A stretch of 64,000 nucleotides of DNA from Paenibacillus flagellatus (GTDB lineage Bacteria; Bacillota; Bacilli; Paenibacillales; NBRC-103111), in contig NZ_QJVJ01000011.1 in the NCBI RefSeq assembly GCF_003217775.1, forward strand, positions 186,001 through 250,000, in the 5' to 3' direction. The notes beneath the pieces were generated by a model. The model did no database searches. It was not told the DNA's origin and saw only the letters and a program-made list of their open reading frames with translations. Within the stretch, counting starts at the first letter, position 1. Every line of letters starts with the position of its first letter. This document shows positions 27,805 through 34,383 of this stretch, piece by piece. Both the position numbers and the translations under genes were made by a program.

Positions 27805-28377
27805 TTACCTTGCCCGGTTCAGCACGTCGATCAACGCGTTGCGCGCGATGACGGTGAGCGGGTATACTTTCTTCCCTTTGGCGAGCAAAAAGGCGATCGT
27901 CGAATCGAAGCCCGCCACAAGCGCTCTCTCCAAGCTATGTTCGGCAATTTCGCGAATATTATGCACGCCCGGAAAGTCGCGGCCCGGCTCGATGTAGTCG
28001 GCCAGGCAGACGATTTTGTCGAGCAGCGTCATCCGCTCGCGGCCGGACGTATGGTAGCGGATCGCATCCAGCACTTCCTCGTCCTCGATGCCGTGCCGCT
28101 TGCGGACGACTTCGGCGGCGATCGGACCGTGCAGCAGCTGCGGATCGTACTCCAGCAAATCCGGATCGAGCGATTCTTCCGCATACACGCGCCGCTGCTC
28201 GTCGATCGGCCAATATTTGCAATAGTCGTGCAGCAGGGCGGCCAGCTCCGCGCGCTCCGGATCGCCGCCGTACCGGTTCGCCAGCTCCACCGCCGAGCCG
28301 ACGACGCCGAGCGTATGGTCCCACCGCTTCGCCGGCATTTGGCTGCGGGTCGCTTCCCTCAACGCCTCACGATTCAT
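27805..28377 (-). CDS. yqeK: YqeK HD-domain Ap4A hydrolase
   Basis: 190 residues. HD-superfamily metal ligands: H21 in RWDHTLGVV, HD in LAALLHDYCKYW, and D in KIVCLADYIEPGR. YqeK enzymes symmetrically cleave diadenosine tetraphosphate. It overlaps the end of nadD by 11 bases, with GAGGAG inside nadD as RBS. Confidence 0.95.
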   Translation of the reverse strand: MNREALREATRSQMPAKRWDHTLGVVGSAVELANRYGGDPERAELAALLHDYCKYWPIDEQRRVYAEESLDPDLLEYDPQLLHGPIAAEVVRKRHGIEDEEVLDAIRYHTSGRERMTLLDKIVCLADYIEPGRDFPGVHNIREIAEHSLERALVAGFDSTIAFLLAKGKKVYPLTVIARNALIDVLNRAR

Positions 28378-28954
28378 AGAGCCGATTCTCCTCGATATAA
28401 GATAAGACCGGATCCGGTACGAGGTAGCGGATCGACCTTCCCGCCGCCCGCAAATGCCGGATCATCGTCGACGAAACGTCGACCTGCGGCATCGACGCCG
28501 AGAGAACGCTGTCCCGAATCGAAGGCGGCAGCAGGCCGACGTCGGAAGGGTAGCCGGGACGGGCGAGGCCGACGAACGTCACCATCTTGACGAGCTCCTC
28601 GATCCTCGCCCAGTTCGGCAAATATTGCACCATGTCCGCTCCGATAATGTAATGAAACGCGACCTCCGGCTCGCGCTCCTTGAGCTCGCGCATCGTATCG
28701 ACCGTGTAAGAGGTGCCGCCCCGGACGATTTCGAATTCCTCCGCCCGGAAAAACGGGTTTCCCGCGATCGCCGCCTTCACCATCGCGAGACGCTGCTCGG
28801 CCGTCGCCTTCGGCGCGTTCGGCTTGTGCGGCGGTGTATTGGACGGCATGAACCATACCTCGTCGAGCCCGGCTTCCTCCCTCGCCCGTTCGGCCGCCAG
28901 CAGGTGTCCCTGGTGGATCGGATCGAACGTACCTCCCATGATCCCAACCTTCAT
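28367..28954 (-). CDS. nadD: Nicotinate-nucleotide adenylyltransferase
   Basis: 195 residues; makes deamido-NAD from nicotinate mononucleotide and ATP. N-terminal GGTFDPIHQGHL and C-terminal SSTMIRHLRAAGRSIRYLVP motifs are intact. The ATG at 28954 (MKVGIMG) has AAAGGAG eight bases upstream; a GTG at 28963 overlaps that RBS. Confidence 0.96.
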   Translation of the reverse strand: MKVGIMGGTFDPIHQGHLLAAERAREEAGLDEVWFMPSNTPPHKPNAPKATAEQRLAMVKAAIAGNPFFRAEEFEIVRGGTSYTVDTMRELKEREPEVAFHYIIGADMVQYLPNWARIEELVKMVTFVGLARPGYPSDVGLLPPSIRDSVLSASMPQVDVSSTMIRHLRAAGRSIRYLVPDPVLSYIEENRLYES

Positions 28955-28967
28955 GTTCGACACTCCT

Positions 28968-29258
28968 TTAAGGGAGTACGATTTGCTTGTTTTCTTTCGA
29001 TTCCTTGTACAGCACGATCGTCTTGCCGATCCGCTGGACGAGCTCCGCTCCGGAACGGTCCGCCAGAACGGTCGCCACGTCGTCGCTGTCTTCCAGACAG
29101 TTGTTCAGCACGGATACCTTGATCAGCTCGCGAACTTCCAGCGCCTCCTCGATATGGCGGATCAGCTGGTCGTTCACGCCGCCCTTGCCGACTTGAAAAA
29201 TCGGATCCAAATGATGAGCGAGCGAGCGCAAATGTCGTTTTTGTTTTCCTGTAAGCAA
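28968..29258 (-). CDS. yhbY: YhbY-type CRM-domain RNA-binding protein
   Basis: 96 residues; CRM domain proteins bind rRNA precursors in large-subunit assembly. The conserved start (M)LTGKQKRHLRSLAH is preserved, with GxGG loop QVGKGGV and the C-terminal IGKTIVLYK. I place the start at a TTG (29258) because GAGGGG lies ten bases upstream and the product then begins exactly as the family does. The ATG at 29288 has no Shine-Dalgarno. Confidence 0.9.
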   Translation of the reverse strand: MLTGKQKRHLRSLAHHLDPIFQVGKGGVNDQLIRHIEEALEVRELIKVSVLNNCLEDSDDVATVLADRSGAELVQRIGKTIVLYKESKENKQIVLP

Positions 29259-29347
29259 ATTGGTCGATCCCCTCTTCTCCCCTGCCATAGGGGGCGGGAC
29301 TTCGGATTCGTCCTTATTCCCGTTTCGTATTATAATGGCTCCGTATC

Positions 29348-30202
29348 TTAACGAAACGCCTCCAGCACCGCTTCGCGCATGGCGGCTACCGGCGCCTCTC
29401 GGCCGGTCCAATACTCGAACGCGTAGGCGCCCTGATACAGGAACATGCCGAGCCCGCCGTGAACCTTCGCTCCCTTCGCCTCCGCCTCGCGCAAAAGCCG
29501 CGTCACGAGCGGATTGTAGACGAGGTCGCTGACGGTCAGACGATCGTGGAACCAAGACGTGTCGATCGGCACCTCGTCCACGTTCGGATGCATGCCGACC
29601 GACGTATTGTTGACGACAAGCTCGACGTCGTTCCGAATGTCGATCGTCTCGTCGAAGCTCATGCCGTACGCCGGAGCGTAAGCCGATATCGAATCGGCCA
29701 GCTCCGTCGCCTTCGATACCGTCCGGTTGGCGATATAGACGGCCGACGCTCCCTCTTTGGCGAGCGCGTAGGCGACGCCGCGGGCGGCCCCGCCCGCGCC
29801 GAGCAGCAGAACTTTTTTGCCGGCGGCCGAAAAACCGGCCTCCTCCTTCAAGGAACGCACGTACCCGATGCCGTCCGTGTTGTAGCCGGTCAGCTTGCCG
29901 CCGTCGTTGACGATCGTATTGACCGCGCCGATCGCCCGGGCGTCCTCGTCGATTTCGTCCAAGTAGTCCATCACTTCCAGCTTATGCGGAATCGTCACGT
30001 TCACGCCGCGAAATTGCAGCGCCCGTATGCCCGCCACCGCGTCCTTCAGCTGTCCGGGCAAGATGTGAAACGCCGCGTAAGCCGCATTCAAGCCAAGCTC
30101 GCGAAACGCGCGGTTGTGCATGATCGGCGATTTCGAATGCTTGATCGGATCGCCGAACACGCCGTGCATGACCGTCGCCGTATCCATTCCCCATTGGTTC
30201 AT
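29348..30202 (-). CDS. aroE: Shikimate dehydrogenase
   Basis: 284 residues; NADPH-dependent reduction of 3-dehydroshikimate. Substrate motifs GDPIKHSKSP, NVTIPHK (catalytic Lys), NTDG and the Rossmann motif LLLGAGGAARGV are intact. Start placed at 30202 (MNQWGMDT) after GGGGAG, 12 bases away; a later ATG is possible. Confidence 0.96.
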   Translation of the reverse strand: MNQWGMDTATVMHGVFGDPIKHSKSPIMHNRAFRELGLNAAYAAFHILPGQLKDAVAGIRALQFRGVNVTIPHKLEVMDYLDEIDEDARAIGAVNTIVNDGGKLTGYNTDGIGYVRSLKEEAGFSAAGKKVLLLGAGGAARGVAYALAKEGASAVYIANRTVSKATELADSISAYAPAYGMSFDETIDIRNDVELVVNNTSVGMHPNVDEVPIDTSWFHDRLTVSDLVYNPLVTRLLREAEAKGAKVHGGLGMFLYQGAYAFEYWTGREAPVAAMREAVLEAFR

Positions 30203-30273
30203 CGCGTTCTTCTTCTCCCCATGCCATATTGATCGCGTCCCCGAGGCGGAACCGATGGAGGTCCGCCCACCGG

Positions 30274-31389
30274 TCAAATCAACGAATCGCGAATCGCGAC
30301 CTTGACGCCCTTCGGCGCATGGACGACGATTTGCGCGCCCGCATCGCTGTTGACGGCGATCCAGCCGAGTCCGGAAATGACGACGTCGCTCAAGCTGCCC
30401 TTCGGGATGCGGAACGCGTGCTTGACGAGCGGAGGAAGCGCGTCGAGCCGATCCTTCGCGGGCGGCGACAGCATCTCTCCCTTATGCTCGGCGTACAGCT
30501 CGTCCGCGCGCTCGAGCTTCGTCCGGTGAATCGGCAGCGCGTTCGACGCGTAGCACGTAAACGACTGCCGGGCCCCCTGCACGAAATCGAACCGGGCGAA
30601 CGCGCCGAAAAACAACGTCTGCCGCTCGTTGAGCTGAAAGACGATCGGCTTGATCGGTTTGTCCGGAAGGACGGCGTTCAAATCTTTTTTGTCGATTTTC
30701 TCGGTCAGCCGGTGCTCGTATACGATTCCCGGCGTGTCGATAATATGCCGGCCGTCGTCCAGCGGAATTTGCACCAAATCGAGCGTCGTCCCCGGAAAAG
30801 GCGACGTCGTCAGCTCGGCGTCCAAATCGCTGTAGTCGCGAATGAGCCGGTTGATGAGCGTCGACTTGCCGACGTTGGTCGCGCCGACGACGTAAACGTC
30901 CTTCGTCCCGCGATGCTCGGCGACCGCCTCGACGACGCGGTCGAAGCCGATATTTTTTTTGGCGCTGCACAGGACGACCTCGACCGTCTTCAAGCCGTGC
31001 TCCTTCGCCTGCTTGCGCACCCAGTTCAAAATCCGGTTCACGTTGATCGCCTTCGGGAGCAGGTCGATTTTGTTCACGACGAGCACGACCGGGTTGTTGC
31101 CGACGAACCGGTGCAGCCCCGCGATCAGGCTTCCTTCGAAATCGAACAAGTCGACGATATGGACGACGAGCGCGTCCGTGGCGCCGATGCCGCTCAATAT
31201 TTTCAGAAACTCGTCCTGATCCGGCGTCACGCTGGACATTTCATTATAGTGCTTGATGCGGAAACAGCGCTGGCATAGAAGCGGGTCCCGCGACAGCGCC
31301 GCCTCCGGCGCGAATCCGAGCCGCTCCGCCGATTCCGTCTGGACCGACACGCCGCAGCCGGAGCAGCGTCTTTCGATTGCCGTCGCCAT
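30274..31389 (-). CDS. yqeH: Circularly permuted GTPase YqeH
   Basis: 371 residues; GTPase required for 30S subunit assembly. N-terminal zinc finger (CSGCG ... CQRC), then permuted GTPase motifs in the order G4 (NKIDLLP), G5, G1 (VGATNVGKSTLIN), G2 and G3 (DTPG). Start at 31389 (MATAIERR) after GGGAGG; two bases separate it from yqeG. Confidence 0.96.
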   Translation of the reverse strand: MATAIERRCSGCGVSVQTESAERLGFAPEAALSRDPLLCQRCFRIKHYNEMSSVTPDQDEFLKILSGIGATDALVVHIVDLFDFEGSLIAGLHRFVGNNPVVLVVNKIDLLPKAINVNRILNWVRKQAKEHGLKTVEVVLCSAKKNIGFDRVVEAVAEHRGTKDVYVVGATNVGKSTLINRLIRDYSDLDAELTTSPFPGTTLDLVQIPLDDGRHIIDTPGIVYEHRLTEKIDKKDLNAVLPDKPIKPIVFQLNERQTLFFGAFARFDFVQGARQSFTCYASNALPIHRTKLERADELYAEHKGEMLSPPAKDRLDALPPLVKHAFRIPKGSLSDVVISGLGWIAVNSDAGAQIVVHAPKGVKVAIRDSLI

Positions 31390-31391
31390 AT

Positions 31392-31913
31392 TTACGAGTC
31401 CTCCCATTCCATGAGACCTCTGCGCTTCATCCACGAGAGCGCGACCTTCTCGATGCGCCGGTTGATTTTCGTGAAAAATCCTTCGTCGGCCAAGTGGATC
31501 GGCGTGACGAGAATCGTATAGAGCCCGAGCCTATTCCCTCCGAGCACGTCGGTCAGCATTTGATCGCCGATGACGACCGTTTGCTCCGGGGCGAGCGACA
31601 TGATGTGCATCGCTCGGCGAAACGCCATGTTCCCGGGCTTGCGCGCCCGAAATATGTAAGGGATCGAGAGCGGCTCGGAGAACGAGGAGACGCGCAGCCG
31701 GTTGTTGTTCGACACGATCACGACCTTGAAGCCGATCGCCTGAAGCCTCTTCAGCCAATCGATCAGCTCGGGCGTCGCCCGGGGATGCTTCGCGCCCACG
31801 AGCGTATTGTCCAGGTCGGTAATGATGCCGCGTATGCCGGCCGACCATAACGCTTGGACGTCGATTTCATAAATCGAGCGGACGTTTTTTTGCGGAATCA
31901 ATTTTTTCAGCAA
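31392..31913 (-). CDS. yqeG: YqeG-family HAD phosphatase
   Basis: 173 residues of HAD subfamily IIIA. The nucleophile motif DLDNTLV, motif II VVSNNN and motif IV region IGDQMLTDVLGG are intact. I place the start at a TTG (31913, MLKKLIPQK) because it matches the family length and AAAGGAG lies upstream. The ATG at 31982 lies within the promoter -35 box and cannot be used. First gene of the yqe operon. Confidence 0.9.
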   Translation of the reverse strand: MLKKLIPQKNVRSIYEIDVQALWSAGIRGIITDLDNTLVGAKHPRATPELIDWLKRLQAIGFKVVIVSNNNRLRVSSFSEPLSIPYIFRARKPGNMAFRRAMHIMSLAPEQTVVIGDQMLTDVLGGNRLGLYTILVTPIHLADEGFFTKINRRIEKVALSWMKRRGLMEWEDS

Positions 31914-31953
31914 ACGCCTTTCAAGCTCCTTTGCTCCTACGTATATACGACAA

Positions 31954-31982
31954 ACTATACCATAGATGCCCATACCCTGCAA
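31954..31982 (-). promoter_or_regulatory. Promoter of the yqeG operon
   Basis: Minus strand: TTGCAG (31977-31982), 17-base spacer, TATAGT (31954-31959), about 40 bases before the TTG start of yqeG. Confidence 0.75.
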
Positions 31983-32117
31983 AACGGGTTATCGCGCAGC
32001 GAATGCCGCGGCCTCTCTCCGGTCGCGGACGTCAGGAACCGATTCGGAGGCTTCCCGCCCGCTCGAACGATCGAATGAGGCCCCATACTGCAAGCGAGCG
32101 GAAGCGAGCCCGTCTCC

Positions 32118-32170
32118 TTTACAGCTATCGTCCGTTACAGTATACTGTAACACAAACACCAAACTGTAAA
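32118..32170 (+). promoter_or_regulatory. Promoter and palindromic operator of the MerR-type gene
   Basis: Perfect 18-bp palindrome GTTACAGTATACTGTAAC (32134-32151). It covers TATACT (32141-32146), a possible -10 with TTTACA (32118-32123) 17 bases upstream. Flanking half sites TTTACAG (32118-32124) and CTGTAAA (32164-32170) repeat the arm sequence. Confidence 0.7.
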
Positions 32171-32190
32171 CCTGGGACGAGGTGACCGAT

Positions 32191-32607
32191 ATGTCCTCTT
32201 ATACCGCCAAGCAATTGACCGAGCTCGTCCAAAAGGACGATCCCGACGTCAACCTGCGAACCGTCCGCTACTATACGCAAATCGGCCTGCTGCCGCCGCT
32301 CGAGACGGAAGGCAGCAAACGGGTCTATACCGACCGCCATCTCCATTGCTTGCGCGCTATCCGGGCGCTCGCCAACAATGGGGAGACGCTGGCCGGCATC
32401 CGGGATAAGCTGAACGGCCTTTCCTTCGAGGAAGTGACCGCGATCGGCGACAATTTGCGGCTCGTCCGGTCGGACGACATGCTGCTGAACGAGACGCACC
32501 GGATCGGGGACGACGTTATTTTGTCCATCCATCCGAGAGTATCGGACGAAGTGAAAGCGAAAATGATCGAAACCGTATCCCGCCTGTTGAAAGGAGACGA
32601 CCGATGA
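32191..32607 (+). CDS. MerR-type transcriptional regulator
   Basis: 138 residues. The N-terminal winged helix contains NLRTVRYYTQIGLLPPLETEGSKR, the MerR signature; the rest is helical (about 75-135) and lacks the metal-binding cysteines of MerR/CueR. Start at 32191 (MSSYTAK) after GAGGTG, six bases. A perfect palindrome sits on its promoter, implying autoregulation. Its stop overlaps the next gene's ATG. Confidence 0.88.
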   Translation: MSSYTAKQLTELVQKDDPDVNLRTVRYYTQIGLLPPLETEGSKRVYTDRHLHCLRAIRALANNGETLAGIRDKLNGLSFEEVTAIGDNLRLVRSDDMLLNETHRIGDDVILSIHPRVSDEVKAKMIETVSRLLKGDDR

Positions 32608-33143
32608 TGCGCGGTAAATTGGCCAAATCCGTCATGGAGCACGAGGAAGGGCTGAACTATTTATGGGTCCGGATCGAACCGCTCGAAGCGAGCGGCCCGC
32701 TTCGTCTGTACGTCAAGCTTCCGGAGGGCGTCCGCCGGCGCACCATTCGAACCGGCTTCGACGAGACGGAGTCCGGCGCGATCGTCATTCCGGCCGGCCG
32801 CTCGCAAGGCGGAGCCGACGTGTACGTGGAGCTGTACACCGTCGAGCCAACCGAATGCGGCGATTTTGACGTGATCGTGACGCTCGCCTATACCGACAGC
32901 ACGGGGCGGGCATGCGAGATCGAGCGGCGTATTCCGCTGCGGATCATGCGCGAGGAAGAGATCGCGGATCCGCTCGTGGACGAGGAAACGGCGGAACGGA
33001 TCCATCGGCTTGAGCCGATGCGGACGGCACGCGCCGAGTCGGACCGCTTCCGGTTTTACTCGTCCAAAGACTTGATCCGGATCGACCCGAACGTCTTGTC
33101 CGAGCAAGAGAAGAAATACCGCATCGACTGGCGGCTTGGATAG
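32604..33143 (+). CDS. Conserved hypothetical protein coupled to the MerR-type regulator
   Basis: 179 residues, no signal peptide or helix. I do not recognise it. The middle (about 17-118) alternates hydrophobic and polar residues in beta-strand fashion (LRLYVKLPEG, ADVYVELYTVEP, DFDVIVTLAYTD), consistent with an Ig-like sandwich; the C-terminal 60 residues are charged and helical. ATG overlaps the regulator's TGA, so the two proteins are likely functional partners. Confidence 0.7.
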   Translation: MMRGKLAKSVMEHEEGLNYLWVRIEPLEASGPLRLYVKLPEGVRRRTIRTGFDETESGAIVIPAGRSQGGADVYVELYTVEPTECGDFDVIVTLAYTDSTGRACEIERRIPLRIMREEEIADPLVDEETAERIHRLEPMRTARAESDRFRFYSSKDLIRIDPNVLSEQEKKYRIDWRLG

Positions 33144-33164
33144 GAAAAGGAAGGGTTGCTTATA

Positions 33165-33233
33165 ATGGAACTTCCCCTTGCCGGCATCCCGAATCGGCGT
33201 TTACGCTTCGGGTATGGATGGCGGCCGGTTTGA
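33165..33233 (+). CDS. Possible 22-residue leader peptide upstream of the APH-type gene
   Basis: ATG with GGAAGGG nine bases upstream; the peptide reads MELPLAGIPNRRLRFGYGWR then PV. It ends 21 bases before the kinase gene. A CGGCCG-6-CGGCCG hairpin (33222-33239) and GCGGC/GCCGC pairing could occlude the kinase RBS. The TATAAT overlapping its start codon could instead be a -10 box, in which case this ORF would not be translated. Confidence 0.35.
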   Translation: MELPLAGIPNRRLRFGYGWRPV

Positions 33234-33254
33234 CGGCCGGAATGGAGGAGCCGC

Positions 33255-34187
33255 ATGGATAACGACAATGAAAGAAACGCCTCGTCGCGCCCCGGGAACA
33301 TCCATGCCGACGAGGTTGCGGTCGACGAGTCGACGGCGAAGAAGCTCGTTGCGACGCAATTTCCGCAGTGGGCGCAGCTTCCCGTCCGAAAGGTCGAGTC
33401 CGACGGTACGGACAACGCGATCTATCGGCTCGGCGAGGAGCTGGCCGTTCGATTCCCCCGCATCGGGTCAGCCGTCGGACAGGTGGAACAAGACTTCCGA
33501 TGGCTGCCGTTCCTTGCCCCGCAGCTTCCGCTTCCGATTCCGGCGCCGGTTGCGAAGGGGGAACCCGGAGAGGGCTATCCGTGGGTATGGTCCGTCTTCC
33601 GCTGGCTCGAAGGGGAATGCGCGACAACCGGACAGATCGGCGATTCGCGCGAAGGCGCAAACGTGCTGGCGCGATTTGTGGCCGCCCTGCATCGAATCGA
33701 TCCCGCCGTCGGAACGCCGCCCGTCTCTCCCCGCGGCATGTCGCTCCTATCGCGCGATCGAGCCGTCCGGGACGCCATCGCGGCGTTGGATCGCGTAATC
33801 GACACCGTTGCGGCGACTGCGGCGTGGGAAGCGGCTCTCCGTGCGCCGGAATGGCGCGGTCCGCCCGTCTGGATTCACGGCGACCTGCACGCCGGCAACG
33901 TGCTGGTCGACCGGGGGCGGGTAAGCGCCGTCATCGACTTCGGCTGTTTCGGGGCGGGCGACCCCGCGTGCGATATGCTGCCCGCGTGGAGCATCCTCGA
34001 CGCCGATGGGCGAGAAGCGTTCCGGGCGACGCTGATGCCGGACGAAGCCACTTGGGCTCGCGGCCGCGGCTGGGCGCTGTCGATCGGCCTCATCGCCCTC
34101 CCCTACTATATGGATACTCATCCCGGCATGGCTCGTATCGCCCGCCGCCTGATCGACGAAGTGCTCTCCGACCGCCTCCGTGACTAG
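33255..34187 (+). CDS. Aminoglycoside phosphotransferase (APH)-family kinase
   Basis: 310 residues of the kinase-like APH fold. The catalytic loop VWIHGDLHAGNVLV and metal site VIDFGCFGAGDPACD are intact; the N-lobe has EELAVRFPR as ATP-binding lysine/arginine region. The first 20 residues look disordered. RBS GGAGGAG. Such chromosomal proteins resemble macrolide or aminoglycoside kinases but many act on other hydroxyl substrates, so a resistance role is unproven. Confidence 0.88.
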   Translation: MDNDNERNASSRPGNIHADEVAVDESTAKKLVATQFPQWAQLPVRKVESDGTDNAIYRLGEELAVRFPRIGSAVGQVEQDFRWLPFLAPQLPLPIPAPVAKGEPGEGYPWVWSVFRWLEGECATTGQIGDSREGANVLARFVAALHRIDPAVGTPPVSPRGMSLLSRDRAVRDAIAALDRVIDTVAATAAWEAALRAPEWRGPPVWIHGDLHAGNVLVDRGRVSAVIDFGCFGAGDPACDMLPAWSILDADGREAFRATLMPDEATWARGRGWALSIGLIALPYYMDTHPGMARIARRLIDEVLSDRLRD

Positions 34188-34340
34188 GGGTGATGGGCGG
34201 GAGCCCGGTAGATCGGCGGAAATAGCGTACATTTGTACACTATTCGGGTGCGTGCGAGCCCTATGGGACCAATCATGTACAAACGCACCTTATGCGCATC
34301 AACCGCCTTGCCACCGCCCGCGTCCCCTCCCCCGCTCAAC

Positions 34341-34376
34341 GGCGACAGCCGCGACCCCAAGGTCGCGGCTGTCGCC
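34341..34376 (-). terminator. Perfect 16-bp hairpin after the transglutaminase gene
   Basis: Arms GGCGACAGCCGCGACC and GGTCGCGGCTGTCGCC with a CCAA loop, seven bases past the transglutaminase stop codon. Neither side has a T-run, so any termination would be of the non-canonical, U-less kind. Confidence 0.55.
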
Positions 34377-34383
34377 CCATGTC

